Assembly (NCBI GenBank): GCA_029844215.1
Contig: CM056726.1
Span: 73,337,548 to 73,401,547, forward strand
Length of the DNA: 64,000 nt
Direction of reading: 5' to 3'
Source: Przewalskia tangutica
Taxonomy: Eukaryota > Streptophyta > Magnoliopsida > Solanales > Solanaceae
In this document: positions 1-11,790 of the stretch, in pieces
Layout of the letters: every line of letters starts with the position of its first letter
How positions within the stretch are numbered: position 1 is the stretch's first letter
Position numbers and translations under genes: made by a program
Notes under the pieces: generated by a model
Seen by the model: only the letters and a program-made list of their open reading frames with translations
Databases searched by the model: none
Told to the model about the DNA's origin: nothing

Positions 1-2292
1 TGTAGGAGTATATAGTTAAGTATACTATATAGAACTGAACATAGTTGTGCGGCAATGTCTTTTGACTTAAGCTCGAATAATACTTACGCAATGTCTTGCG
101 ACTTAAGCCTGAATTTAAAGAAGAGAACCGAATCAGAATTACATAGGTGTATCAGACATGAGACTTGTGTAACATTACCGTAGTAGAATTGTACGCCCGG
201 TTAGGCGTGTTAACCCCTGGTTGGCTTGGTAGCCGGCCTCGATAGAGGAGGAGATTTACGCTGCCATGCGGGGAGGTCTTTGCGAATTTTTCTCAGAGAA
301 TATTCTACGTCGGGATCTAAAGATATTAATAGGCGCTTTGTGGCCTCTATAGGTTGTAGTACTACGTGTGGGAGTGATCCGCTTGATCGAGAGTGTAGCC
401 GACGGTTTGAGGTACTTGGAGCGTTTTGCTATTAGTCGATAATCGTCGCGAGGTATGTGAACCTCTTCCTATTTGTTCTAGCATGATATGTGTATAACTA
501 TGTAGTACGTAGACGCATATATGTTTAATGTATTTGATTGGTTTGAAACATAAAGTGTTATAATGGCTTTATGGGAAGTTGGTTATATGACTTTATGTAG
601 GTAAGAAAGTACTTGTGGTTTTTAAGAGGTAATCGATTTGAACTATAACCGGTCAAGCTATGTGATAATAAAGAACTTGAAGTATTTCAAAAGATTTTGA
701 ATCATTTTGAGAAGAAGTAATACTTGGTTTTTGAAACTTAAGAGTTATACTAGCTTTATGGGAAGTTAGGTATAACGGCTTAAAATGTTTTCTTGATTTC
801 GAAATCGAATGTGTATCGACAAACCACCGCAAATGTTAATAAAAGGAAATGTTTTGGACAGATTTAGTATTATTAAAACCAAGAGAAACTTCCATCCGCA
901 TAGAAGCTAAGATGAGACAAAATGACATTTCCTAGATCATGGTCGCTTAATAAGATTGATTATAAACAAGAATAACCTACTCACTTATAAGACATAGGTT
1001 TCTCAAAACGTTTAAAGGAGAATTATGTTTTAAAGGATTTAAAACTATGAACTACTAAACTTTTTCTAAAATGAGAAACTTGAGCATTCGAAATTAGGCA
1101 AACTTGAACGTTTGGAAAATAAGGTTGTTACTTGATTTTACAAAGGAAAGCATTTTGGTTTACTTAACAATGTTAGTCACTCAAATTTTATACTACGGGT
1201 ATCGGGTGACCTTTGTAAAAGAAATGGATCTTAAAGGGAATTTAACGGACGTAGTACTTTAAGGTTAAAATCTGACTTTGACATAAAATGAAAGTACCTT
1301 GAGTCGTGTGTAACTTGCTTATGCTTGTTGTTATGAAACTTGACCATGTTACGTGTGATAGCCTTGTTGTGCAAGTACTGTGTTCTACTCGACTACCGGG
1401 TCATCCGGGAATGTATTTCACTTGATTACCGGGTCATCCGAATGTATTTTACTTGATTACCGTCATCCGAATGTATTTCACTTGATTACCGGTCATCCGA
1501 ATGTATTTCACTTGATTACCGGGTCATCCGGGAATGTATTTCACTTGATTACCGGTTCATTCGGGAATGTATATCACTTGACTACCGGTTCATCCGGGAA
1601 TGTATTTCACTGACTACCGGTTCATCCGGGAATGTATTCCACACGTTTCTATATTGGGTCCATAAGATGGGCCGAGACACGATATACGTATCACATGATT
1701 TGTACCTAGATCGCCGCGGTGAGGAAGAAGTTCCACGCATGAGGATGACTTTGAGGGCGTGAGTCCCTGACTTGACATGACTGCTTCTATGTTGTGAACT
1801 GTAGTTTGGTTATCATACATGTCTCCTGCTTTATATAGACTATTATGATTTCATTTACGATTTTACGATTTCACATACTTGGTACCTGTTATCGACTCCT
1901 TCTGGGCCGCGTTCATGCCGCAGTAAAAGGTACATCGGCCGTCGATCCCCGCTTAGGATCACCTTTCAACAGATTGGAAGCTCCGTTCCTTCGAGGCTTA
2001 TCTTTTGTATGTTACTCGAGTCCATAGATTCTTATACATTCGTGGGTATGGCGGCCCCGTCCCGTCATAGCCGTTGTAAAAATCTTAGAGGTCTGTGAGT
2101 AATTGTAAGCGTGGTTTGTAAAAAGGATAATCGTCGGGTATTTATGTATATATGATGAAGGCAACTGCTTGGTTGGCCTGTTTATTTATCTTTTCTTAAT
2201 TCATGTTCATGTTTTTATTTCCGCGATTTTCTCTCGATGTTGTATCACTAGGGTGCCCGGTAGGCACGATCACGCCCGGTTCGGTCGTGACA
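1..2292 (+). mobile_element. Element D, 5' LTR (left end outside window)
   Basis: This is the 3' part of a gypsy LTR. It aligns along its length with the complete D 3' LTR: base 1 here matches about base 5650 there. It ends in GTCGTGACA, directly followed by a primer-binding site, which fixes the right border. It contains a 33-bp tandem array (1384-1640), the palindromic CATAAAG/CTTTATG block (549-573), the long-range paired block (about 821-960) and the terminal hairpin module (about 1905-2075). The U3 promoter part lies outside the window. No gene is seen in it; short open frames are incidental. Confidence 0.93.
1384..1640 (+). repeat. 33-bp minisatellite in D 5' LTR
   Basis: About eight copies of a unit near 33 bp, each with a TTGATTACCGGGTCATCCGG-like core followed by AATGTATTTCAC. 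Units vary from about 31 to 34 bp, mostly by gain or loss of G in the CCGGG runs. The same array occurs at the equivalent place in the D 3' LTR (7024-7290). The open frame across it is a product of the repeat, not a gene. Confidence 0.9.
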
Positions 2293-2296
2293 AAAG

Positions 2297-2308
2297 TGGT
2301 ATCGGAGC
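2297..2308 (+). other. Element D primer-binding site
   Basis: TGGTATCGGAGC lies 4 bases after the LTR end (spacer AAAG). It matches the 3' end of plant initiator-Met tRNA (TGGTATCAGAGC) except at one base. The change A to G sits in a CAG triplet, the context in which many differences occur in this window. Confidence 0.85.
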
Positions 2309-2350
2309 GATTAGTCCTCTGAAAGTGTCTACGACCGTGTCTAGTAGAGT

Positions 2351-2387
2351 CTTGATTATCGGTGTGTTGTGCACCACATCTATAATC
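2351..2387 (+). other. Post-PBS stem-loop with GTGCAC loop (element D)
   Basis: The left arm CTTGATTATCGGTGTG and right arm CACATCTATAAT enclose the loop TTGTGCAC, whose GTGCAC (2369-2374) is self-complementary. The hairpin stands about 43 bases after the PBS, where retroviral RNAs carry dimer-initiation hairpins. Versions occur in A, C, F and H. A role in RNA dimerisation or packaging is inferred. Confidence 0.6.
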
Positions 2388-2495
2388 GTGAGGTGCAGGA
2401 CATTTAGGATTGGTTTCTATTCTTCTCATTCCGAGATCGTGCCTTAGAGTGTGTGATAAATGGACCCTCCGACGTATTCCTTTCATTTACCGCTT

Positions 2496-3710
2496 ATGCC
2501 TCCGCGTAAGGCAACCTGTGCCCAGATGGGCAAGGCAATGAGGAGTCGTTAGTGAGATACTGAGGAGCACGAGCGCGCAGCCCCACAAGACTGAGACAAG
2601 ATTCGGACGGCGGGTTTCGCGACGCCGCCAAAGACCAGAGAGTTTAGAGCCGCAGCAGCCGGCTGCCGAGACTACAAGACCGAGCCTCCACCCCACACCG
2701 AGCCGATGAGATGGGTACAAGGAGATGGCGCCATCGCCGAGGTAGTGGCCGATATGAGGATAGGTGGATGCAGCAGCCTTTCAAAGAAGACCCGTAGTTC
2801 ACCCCGAGCGCATTTGAGGCTACGGACTTCCCGAGTTGTAGCCTCCGGTGTTCTATGGATCGAGAGCCGAGGACGACCGTGAGTTTATCCGACAGCCTAC
2901 GGATCATGAGAGTGATCGAGCCTCGAGGCGTAGTCGGTGGTATTGGTTCGCATCACCGCGTGATCTGCAGCTTGATAGTTTGATTCGCGGAGCTGCCCCG
3001 GAAGAGCATGCACTTCCAGCAGTTTGGGACGAGTTCTCGAGGCATTTCTTGCACATTTCTTGCCTCCACAGATGAGGAGGGCTCGGCCGACAAATTTTTG
3101 ACATCGAGGCGGGACGGCGACGGTTAGAGAGTACAATGTGGAGTTCGACTCATTAGCTCGGTATGTTCCCGCCAGAGTAGCGGATATGGAGGACGAGTAC
3201 ACCGCCACGCCACCGGCTGGACGATTACTTGGCGTAGGCTTGTACGGTGTAGCTCTTCACCGGCATGGACATTGCCCGCATACAAGCTCATGCACTAGGA
3301 TGTGAGGCACGGAGAGGTCGACGGAATGGCCGAGATCGCCAGGTAAGAGGCCGAGCAATGCAGGTCCTTTGGTAACTTTTCGAGGCGGACCGCCTCGCCA
3401 GCTAGCCTAGTTATGTACCTCCGCCAAGATGCAGTGGTCCTCCACGCCTTCGTGTCGTCGAGCTGGTCGAGCTCGAGCCGTGGCTTCGGTTCACGAGTTT
3501 ACGTGAGTGCTAGCCGCCAGGATTCATGCCCTCTCGCCGCACGATGTGGCAAACATCATCCCGGAAATGTCGCTTTTTATCGGTGCTTGCTTCACCGCGC
3601 CGTCGAGGCCATGTGACGAGAGATCGTGCTTATAGAGAGGTACCGGCAGCGCAGCCTCACGGATCGATGGCGTGTTCATCGCTTTCATACGCATGCTGCA
3701 GGCGCACTTA
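2496..3710 (+). pseudogene. gag: Degraded gypsy gag (element D)
   Basis: This would encode the capsid/nucleocapsid polyprotein of a Ty3/gypsy element. The start ATGCCTCCGCGTA gives MPPR, the usual gag start here, and the same ATG context occurs in A, F and H. A capsid-like stretch near 2990-3075 reads PAVWDEFSRHFL, matching the xWDEFSEAFLxHFLP motif of the gag family. A zinc-knuckle remnant near 3535-3640 reads RCGKHHPG, followed by a damaged CCHC repeat. No frame stays open through the region: at least several frame changes are needed. Many breaks fall at CTG/CAG or G-run sites, so part of the damage may be sequence error. D has no protease or RT downstream. Confidence 0.8.
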
Positions 3711-4664
3711 TGATTAGAGTGGAGCGGTAGCTTCGGTATATCCTTAACCATCTAGAGGCTTGTATGTTTTGATGTTATGTTAATGTGTTAAGTGTTATGT
3801 TCGGATAGCTTTGTGCTAAAATGTGATTTAGGAACCCGTCAGAAAGGGGTAAGCACAGGGTGAGAAAATGATGAACCTTAGAATATTACGATTGAGACCT
3901 TAGATGTAAGGCCGCTTGAGTACAAGATTTTGCGAGTGATCCTTGTCGAGTGCATTTTATGCCTAGAATATATTGTGTGATAAGTCTGGTTGGGTAAATG
4001 AAAGTGGTATCTTTCATGATGTGATTAGCAAGGTTGTTCGGATCGAGAAACGAGAGTCGGCGTGATGAGGCTCGGGTTGAGGGCGTGTTGCGTGTCAACC
4101 CGTGAGTCGGAATGAGGTGGGGTCAGCTCTGGGTGGTCCCGCCAGGCGGTAGGGTCACGAGGGTAGCCCAAGTTTAGATGACCATCGTATGAGTTCGTGG
4201 ATATGTTCGACCTGAAGCGGATCGTGAAGGCCGGAAGTGGCCTTAAGGAAGATTGAGGCTAGTAAGATAACCAAGTTGGAGGTGGTGACTCCAAGGTTTG
4301 GAGAACTGAAGTGATGACTGAAGTGTGGTACGTATACTGGAAGAGTTCAAGAGTTCGAGAAGAGTACGACGAGTAAGGGTAGAGGCGAGCATGTATTGCG
4401 AGCATAGATATGATCATTTCTTGTAAAGGGAGAAGGTGCGAAGGATGTATATTTTAGACCTCGTGAATCGCGTGCAGTCCGGCATACCATTTGTTGGTCA
4501 CGGAGTGACACTAGAACCTCGCGGCAAAGTGACAAAAGTTTGTGATGTTAGAGGAGTTTCCTCGTGGACTTGGATATAAGTATTTGCGTGCATGTGTTGT
4601 TTCGTGGCCAGTTGTGGCGTTGGCAACTTATTAGAAGAACTTTATCGTTATCCGTCTTGAGAAG
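3711..4664 (+). other. Element D internal linker and integrase tail remnant
   Basis: This non-coding or heavily degraded stretch lies between gag and the polypurine tract. 3780-4130 corresponds to the linker after gag in A (about 14390-14660), F and H. 4120-4230 corresponds to the block reading GQxxVVP...RVTR in sister elements. From about 4255 it resembles the extreme end of the integrase frame in A (15555-15760). The integrase core and the RLHGVP segment are missing, so D, like F, has a larger internal deletion than A, G and H. I see no intact gene. Confidence 0.6.
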
Positions 4665-4700
4665 GAACATTCGGGACGAATGTTTCTAAGGAGGGGAGAA
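4665..4700 (+). other. Polypurine tract and adjacent inverted repeat (element D)
   Basis: AAGGAGGGGAGAA ends exactly at the 3' LTR start and should prime plus-strand DNA synthesis. Just before it, GAACATTCG and CGAATGTTT form an inverted repeat around GGA (4665-4685). Both parts are kept in the other elements. Confidence 0.85.
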
Positions 4701-4911
4701 TGTTATACCCCGTATTTCCGCAGTATGTACGTGGTAGCCGCACGTATTATAATTTGAGCCTTAAAGTTGGCTAGTTTCAAATTTGTACACAACACCCGAC
4801 AGAGTCGTTTTTCGACGAAACGTTTCCACAGCTTTCGTAGGGAAAATTCCGGCTATGTCATTTATAATTTTTGCGGATTTTTCCGAGAGACGAAACATTT
4901 TGGACCAACGA

Positions 4912-5313
4912 GAGGGCGACACTTGTCACCCTCTAATTGGAGTGGACGGACGAAAGTGGGAAGGTTGGCACGTTTTTTGTGCATTATTTTTGGTCAAGGA
5001 GTTGGTAGGATATTTTGGGTAGATGGATAAGGTTGCACATGGCTTAATCTTGACCTTACACTTGCCTAACACTTGGATGGATCTTGGCCATTGGTTGGCC
5101 TTCACTTGACCTATAAATACCCCTCTAGTTGAAGACTTTCTTCATCCAAAAACTTGAGCAATCTAACTAAGTCTCAAAATACTCCTCTCCTTGAGCTGGC
5201 CCACCACACCCCCCTCCCCCTTTGAGAGCCCTTGGCCGAGAGCCACCTCCCTCCCCTTTGAGGTGTTTTGCCGTGGGGTACCCCCCCCCTAGCCTAGTTG
5301 TCTCGTATAAATA
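4912..5313 (+). promoter_or_regulatory. LTR promoter with twin TATA boxes (D 3' LTR)
   Basis: GAGGGCGACACTTGTCACCCTC (4912-4933) is a near-perfect palindrome with an E-box core; other LTRs have the G-box CACGTG at this place. TATAAATA follows at 5112-5119 and again at 5306-5313, on either side of a C/T-rich tract. The first box is the likely core promoter; use of the second is inferred. Confidence 0.7.
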
Positions 5314-7023
5314 CCCCCCTTTTGTGGTATAGAAATACTCTCCAAGTATTGTTATAATGCCCAAATACCTTGGCCCAAATACCTTGTAGTATTCCCAAGG
5401 TTACACTTTTACAAAAGCCCAGAAAATACTATTATACTTCCCTCAGTCACAAAAACGAAACCCTAAGTAAATCTTCACCCGTAGTTGAAGTCATAAGTAG
5501 AAGTTGGTTAGAACTTCTAAGGGTTGGTTGGAGCGGATTGAGCGCCGAGTAGGAGCTAAACGTTGTTCAGATCGACATATAAACTCGGATAATTTTAGGC
5601 TTATCGAGGTAAACATTCTTGACCTTCATTGTAATTGGAAATTACATGTTGTAGGAGTATATAGTTAAGTATACTATATATAGAATGAACATAGTTGCGG
5701 CAATGTCTTTTGACTTAAGCTCGAATAATACTTACGCAATGTCTTGCGACTTAAGCCCGAATTTAAAGAAGAGAACTGAATCAGAATTACATAGGATCAG
5801 ACATGAGACTTGTGTAACATTACCGTAGTAGAATTGTACACGCCCGTTAGACGTGTTAACCCCTGGTTGGCTTGGTAGCGGCCTCGATAGAGAGGAGATT
5901 TACGCTGCCATGTGGGGAGGTCTTCGAATTTTTCTCAGAGAATATTCTACGCCGATCTAAAGATATTAATAGGCGCTTTGTGGCCTCTATAGGTTGTAGT
6001 ACTACGTGTTGAGTGATCTGCTTGACTGAGAGTGTAGCCGACGGTTTGAGGTACTTGGAGCGTTTTGCTATTAGTCGATAATCGTCGCGAGGTATGTGAA
6101 CCTCTTCCTATTTGTTCTAGCATGATATGTGTATAACTATGTAGTACGGTAGACGTACATATGTTTAATGTATTTGATTGGTTTGAAACATAAAGTGTTA
6201 TAACGGCTTTATGGGAAGTTGGTTATAACAGCTTTATGTAGGTAAGAAAGTACTTGTGGTTTTTAAGAGGTAACTGATTTGAACTATAACTGGCTGGCTA
6301 TGTGATAATAAAGAACTTGAAGTATTTCAAAAGATTTTTGAATCATTTTGAGAGAAGAAGTAATACTTGGTTTTTGGAAACTTAAGAGTTATACTAGCTT
6401 TATGGGAAGTTAGGTATAACGGCTTAAAATGTTTTCTTGATTTGAAATCGAATGTGTATCGACAAACCAACTGCAGCGTTAATAAAAGGAAATGTTTTGG
6501 ACAGATTTAGTATTATTAAAACCAAGAGAAACTTCCATCCGCATAAGCTAAGATGAGACAAAATGACATTTCCTAGATCATGGCTGCTTAATAAGATTGA
6601 TTATAAACAAGAATAACCTACTCACTTATAATACATAGGTTTCTCAAAACGTTTAAAGGAGAATTATGTTTTAAAGGATTTAAAACTATGAACTACGAAA
6701 CTTTTTTCTAAAATGAGAAACTTGAGCATTCGAAATTAGGCAAACTTGAACGTTTGGAAAATAAGGTTGTTACTTGATTTTACAAAGGAAAGCATTTTGG
6801 TTTACTTAACAATGTTAGTCACTCAAATTTTATACTACGGGTATCGGGTGACCTTTGTAAAAGAAATGGATCTTAAAGGGAATTTAACGGACGTAGTACT
6901 TTAAGGTTAAAATCCGGACTTTGACATAAAATGAAAGTACCTTGAGTCGTGTGTAACTTGCTTATGCTTGTTGTTATGAAACTTGACCATGTTACGTGTG
7001 ATAGCCTTGTTGTGCAAGTACTG

Positions 7024-7290
7024 TGTTCTACTCGACTACCGGGTCATCCGGGAATGTATTTCACTTGATTACCGGGTCATCCGGGAATGTATTTTACTTG
7101 ATTACCGGGTCATCCGGGAATGTATTTCACTTGATTACCGGGTCATCCGGGAATGTATTTCACTTGATTACCGTCATCCGGTAATGTATTTCTCTTGATT
7201 ACCGGTTCATCCGGTAATGTATATCACTTGACTACCGGTTCATCCGGTAATGTATTTCACTGACTACCGGTTCATCCGGGAATGTATTCC
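7024..7290 (+). repeat. 33-bp minisatellite in D 3' LTR
   Basis: About eight tandem units matching those at 1384-1640. The G-run lengths (CCGGGTCATCCGGG against CCGTCATCCG) differ between the two LTRs of the same element. Confidence 0.9.
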
Positions 7291-9452
7291 ACACGTTTCT
7301 ATATTGGGTCCATAAGATGGGCCGAGACCTGTTATACGTATCACATGATTTGTACCTAGATCGGTGAGGAAGAAGTTCCACGCATGAGGATGACTTTGAG
7401 GCGTGAGTCCACGACTTGACATGACCGCTTCTATGTTGTGGAATCGTAGTTTGGTTATCATACATGTCTCTGCTTTATATAGACTATTATGATTTCATTT
7501 ACTGATTTTACGCTTCACATACTTGGTACTGTTAGATCGACCTCCTTCGGGGCCGCGTTCATGCCGCAGTAAAAGGTACATCATTGTCGATCCACGCTTT
7601 TAGGATCACCTTTCAGAGTAATTGGAAGATCCCTACCTTCGGAGCCTTATCTTTTGTTATGTTACTCAGTCCATAGATTCTTATACATTCGTGGTATGGC
7701 GGGCCCCGTCCCGCCATAGCCATTGTAAAAAATCTTAGAGGTGCAGAGTAATTGTTGTGCGTGGTTTGTAAAAAGGATAACTGTTCGGGTATTTATGTAT
7801 ATATGATGAAGGCAACTGTTTTGGTTGGCCTGTTTATTTATCTTTTCTCTTAATTCATGTTCATGTTTTTTATTTCCGCTGATTTTCTCTGATGTTGTAT
7901 CACTAGGGTGCCCGGGGTAAGGCACCAGTCACGGGCCCGGGTTCGGGTCGTGACAACGATACAGTCGTTGGATCCTAGCAGACCTAGCAGAGCTGTTATG
8001 ACAGACGTTGAGGTCATTATGAGTACGGGCTAGTTGGCCTCTTGTTATGCCAACATTTACTGCAGAGAGAGATTGGCTCGATTCCAGTTTTCTGGTAAGC
8101 TGATTATCGAGTGGAAAGGAAGAGAAGTGGTGGTAACCAGTGAATTATCCTTCCTTCTTTGACATTGTTGATTTTAATAAGTCTGTGTGACTTGTCCATT
8201 GGAGGTAAACTAATGCAGAAAGTAAGAAATACTCGAATTTGAAGGAGTTTATGCTAAGTGCCCTTGGATGTACTTGGAGTTGGTTTGGTGTGGCGGTCAG
8301 GGCCACGACCTTCCTGATAAGTTCAGGATAACGCGTAAGCAAGAATAAGATAAGTACGAGTGTTGCCTGCAGAAAATAGAAGACATCTTTGGTAGGTTTT
8401 GAAAATCTACACAATTTTAAGGAGGTTCTTGATGATTAGATATTTATAGGATCGCAAGGGGACCCTTTGATTAGGGTTGTGACTCCAAGGAAAGTTTATT
8501 TAATGGAGATAAGTTCTCTCCCCCACGTAAGGACAATTTTACGTATTATGGGGTTATGTGTACCCATGTTGTTAGACGAAGGATAGGAGACTGGTAAGGT
8601 CTTCAGTATCGTCATGCCATAGGTTACCATTTTAGATAACCGTGGGAAAAGTATTGTGTTGGGGTAATTAAGAACAACGTTACGAAATGGTCGAGGAAGT
8701 GTCGTAAGGATAAAAATGTTGGTAGTACGCATATATGAAACTGTACGATTATGAATCAAGATAGAAATACTTTTGCTAATAATAAGCATAAGGTAAGGTT
8801 ATGATCAGAATGATAAAGGAGAATACGACTATGGTTATGTAAGTTGCACGAGATATGTTTACCCCAGACTAGTGTAAAAACCATTAGTAGATAATTGGCA
8901 GTAAGAACACCTCGAGGAAATGAGGTAGCATCGGTACTGACGAGAAAGATTGTAAGAAAATACGGAGGGGTAAGGGACCCCAGGACAACTTGAAATAACT
9001 TATAAAGGAAAGAAGAGTGGACACTCGAACGATAAGAAATCTTGACAAGTCATTGGAATATGTAATACAGTGAATTAAGGTTGATTACCTGACTATAAAC
9101 TCTACTCCTGGGAGAAAATAATCGGGTTACTACTTGACGAGATCAAGGAAACCCCCCCCCCCCCCCTAAATTGTGATTGACAGGAAGTCTTAGCCATGTG
9201 GCAAGCAAAGGAATCAAATCTATGTTAGTGACCAAGTTGAGTTGCAACAGAGAAAGGGAAACAGGAACCATAATTGAGATTAAGGGTGCCCGAATATTTC
9301 GCAGGTTCGTGGAAGGCTTCCAGTTATTGGAAGTTAAGTAGACCACGACTACAGTTCTAACCCCCCTGAGAGACTAGGAGGTTAGGTTATTATGGTAATA
9401 TTTTGAGTGTTTACCGGGTCAAGGCCGACACAACACGATAAGGTTAGAGGCT

Positions 9453-9730
9453 ATGTTTTCCCGGCGGTTAGGGAATCATGAAAGGAATTACGCCACTCAC
9501 GATTTAGAGTTGGCGACATTTAATCATGCCTTAAAGATTTGGAGGGGTGACTTATATAGACTTTATGTGGGTATTTGTGCAGACCACAAGAGCCTCCGGT
9601 ATATCTTCAGACAGAGGCAGCTGAATTTGCGACAGAAACGGTGGTTAGAGTTATTCAAGGATTGTGATATTGATATCCTATACCACCCGGGGAAGCCGAG
9701 ACGGTTACAGACGCTCTTAGTCGTGGATTT
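9453..9730 (+). pseudogene. Gypsy RNase H fragment (element B)
   Basis: This is the RNase H domain that degrades RNA in the RNA-DNA hybrid during reverse transcription. The longest open frame of B covers it. Visible motifs are RRLGNHERNYATHDLELAT at the start, then ALKIWRGDLY, DHKSLRYIF, LNLRQKRWLEL and ILYHPGK, in the order usual for plant gypsy RNase H. The chromovirus Tekay/Del type has very similar motifs, but I cannot fix the lineage by eye. After YHPGK the frame shifts: the next coding stretch (DALSRG) lies in another frame. The domain is a remnant in a dead element. Confidence 0.9.
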
Positions 9731-9861
9731 ATGGGTAGTCTGCCAGATGGGCAGCCAGATAGACAGGACGTGGTCCGTGAGATTCATCAGCTACCGAGCC
9801 GAGGGGTTCGATTATTTGTTTCCAAGGTTAATGAAGTTTATATCCGAGAGGTTGCCGAGTC

Positions 9862-9866
9862 TTCCG
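9862..9866 (+). other. Target-site duplication TTCCG, left (element A)
   Basis: Exact match to 19428-19432 directly after the right LTR. Five bases is the usual gypsy duplication length. Confidence 0.95.
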
Positions 9867-10084
9867 TGTTATACCCCGTATTTCCAGAGTATGTACGTAA
9901 GAACGTACGTAGAAAAATTTGAAACTTTTAAGTTAGGCTTGGCCGAATTAATTGTTGTGCACAACACCCGTTTAGAGTCGTTTTTCGACGAAACGTTTTC
10001 ACACCTTTGGGAGGGGGATTTACCGCGATGTCATTTTTAATTTTTGCGGATTTTTCCGAGAGACGAAACATTTTGGACCAACGA

Positions 10085-10476
10085 GAGGGCGACACTTGTC
10101 ACCCTCAAGTTGGTGGAGTGATGGGCGGTAGCTTGGCCGAAAGGTGTGCATTAGTTGGTAGGATATTTTTGTGTGTTGATTGATAAGTGGGACCCACACA
10201 CACTTGTCTAAATCTTGGCCCTACACTTGCTAGGCACTTGGCTAGATCTTGGCCATTGGTTGGCCTTGGCTTGTGCTATAAATACCCCTCTAAGGTTGAT
10301 GAACTTCTTCATCCTTTCCAAATATTTCCTAAGTGTTGAAGTCCCTCCCTCTCCCCTCTTGTTTGACTCTCGTCCAAGACCCCCCCCCTCCCTAGATAGC
10401 CCCTCGTGGCCGAGAGCCTCCCCTCTCCCCTCAGGTGTGGTCGGGGTACCCCTAGCCTAGTGTTTTCGTATAAATA
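10085..10476 (+). promoter_or_regulatory. LTR promoter with twin TATA boxes (A 5' LTR)
   Basis: Palindrome with CACTTG core at 10085-10106. TATAAATA at 10277-10284, about 410 bases from the LTR start, and again at 10469-10476. Transcription from the first box would give a leader of about 3 kb before the PBS. Confidence 0.7.
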
Positions 10477-11361
10477 CCCCCCTCTCTTGGTAGAAATACT
10501 CTCAAAAGTATTGTTATAATGCCCAAATTTCCTTAGCCAATACCTTGTAGTATTCTAAGGTTATACCTATACGAAAAGCCCAAATATACTATTATACCTT
10601 CCTTCACTACTAAACTAACCCTAAGGAAAATCTCCATAGTTGGTTGGAGTATTATTAAGAAGTTGAGTAGAACTTCTAAGGGTTGTTTGGAGCGGGTTGG
10701 AGCACCCGGGGTAGGAGCGAAACATTGCTAAGGATCGACTTTTAAACACGGATAATTATGGGCTTATCGAGGTAATTATCTTGTCCCTCTATTGTAATTG
10801 GAAATTACATGATTGCTTGAATATATAGTTGAAGTATACTATATAATAGAACTGAACGTAGTTATCGGCAATGTCTTTTGACTTAAGCCTGAATAATACT
10901 TACGGCAATGTCTTGCGACTTAAGCCTGAATTTAAAGAAGAATCTTGAATCGAATCGTAATTACATAGGATCAGACATGAGACTTGTGTAGTAGTACGGT
11001 GGAGTAGAATTGTACCCGTTCGGGTTAGATGTATGAACCCCCCCCTGGTTGGCTTGGTAGCCGGCGCCGATAGAGAGGAGATTTACTGTTGTTGCGGGGA
11101 GAGTCTTGCCAATTTTCAGAGAATGTTCTACTAAGAGACCTGATGTTAATAAGCGCTTGTGGCCTTATAGGTGGAAGTACTATGCGTGGCGCGATCTACT
11201 TGGCTTAGGAGTAGCCGCGGTTTGAGGTACTGAGCGTTTTGCTATTAGTCGATACTCGTCGCGAGGTATGTGAACCTCTTCCTATCTCTTCTAGCATGAT
11301 ATGTGTGAACTATGTAGTACGGTAGACGTACATGTGCTAAATGTATTCGATTGGTTTAAAA

Positions 11362-11386
11362 CATAAAGTGTTATAACGGCTTTATG
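11362..11386 (+). other. Palindrome CATAAAG-GTTATAAC-CTTTATG
   Basis: CATAAAG and CTTTATG (7-base complementary arms) flank GTTATAAC, itself self-complementary. A second GTTATAACAGCTTTATG follows about 30 bases later. The block recurs in all LTR lineages here, including B/C. Its role is unknown. Confidence 0.75.
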
Positions 11387-11646
11387 GGAAGTTGGTTATA
11401 ACAGCTTTATGCTGGTAAGAAAATACATGAGGTTTTTAAAAGGTAACTGATTTGAACTATAACTGGCTTGTTATGTGTTAATAAAGAACTTGAAGTATTT
11501 CAAAAGATTTTTGAATCATTTTGAAAGAAGAAGTAATACTTGGTTTTTGAAAACTTAGGAGTTATACTAGCTTTATGGGAAATTAGGTATAACGGCTTAA
11601 GAATGTTTTACTGATTTCGGAAATCAGAATGTGTATCGACAAACCA

Positions 11647-11790
11647 CTGCAGCGTTAATAAAAGGAAATGTTTTGACTAATTTAGTATTATTAAAACCAG
11701 TAGAAACTTCCATCTGCATAGAAGCTAAGATGAGACAAAATGATATTTCCTAGATCATGGCTGCTGTAATAAGATTGTTATAAACAAGAA
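11647..11790 (+). other. Conserved long-range paired block in LTR
   Basis: GCAGC near the left end can pair with GCTGC near the right end, and AGGAAAT with ATTTCCT inside that. The equivalent block in C (32990-33125) keeps the pairing with a different sequence (AGAAAATGTA with TACATTTTCT). Between the arms is a well-conserved stretch with CATCTGCATAGAAGCTAAG. It lies in the predicted RNA leader. No known RNA family is recognised. Confidence 0.55.

Larger units (their letters stand above)
4701..7955 (+). mobile_element. Element D, 3' LTR
   Basis: A complete LTR of 3255 bp, starting TGTTATACCCCGTATTTCC and ending GGGTCGTGACA (TG...CA ends). It begins right after the polypurine tract. U3 carries a palindromic E-box (4912-4933) and two TATAAATA boxes. 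The rest is a leader-like region with the same ordered blocks as the 5' LTR. It lies inside B's internal region: sequence after 7955 resumes gypsy pol. The expected duplicated target on the right would be ACGAT (7956-7960); its partner is left of the window. Confidence 0.95.
7956..9866 (+). pseudogene. pol: Element B pol, first part: protease end to integrase start
   Basis: This is gypsy pol exposed between insertions D and A. Around 8015-8150 the protease end can be read in pieces (ASCYANI and IIEWKGRE, as in the conserved segment after the protease active site). About 8150-9250 is too degraded to assign and I see no RT catalytic YxDD. Near 9290-9320 the RT end reads RRFVEGF. RNase H follows (separate entry). 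From 9731 one frame reads DALSRGFMGSLPDGQ and then the start of the integrase (REVAESS), where A interrupts it. The element inserted in J, and its 5' end is left of the window. Confidence 0.8.

Noticed and set aside
1380..1613. Repeat protein-like frame with HLITG units
   Set aside because: A 33-bp minisatellite in the D LTR. The unit length changes between copies and the other LTR breaks the frame.
1384..1640. Possible CRISPR array from regular short repeats
   Set aside because: The units are directly tandem with no unique spacers, and the setting is plant LTR sequence.
8145..8789. Minus-strand open frames of 89-97 codons
   Set aside because: Antisense shadows of degraded B pol, with no recognisable motif and no copies kept open elsewhere.
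9152..9167. Long C run and other C-rich runs (5281, 25014, 31517)
   Set aside because: Low-complexity tracts at places that differ in length between LTR copies. Run length is likely unreliable, so no structure such as an i-motif is claimed.
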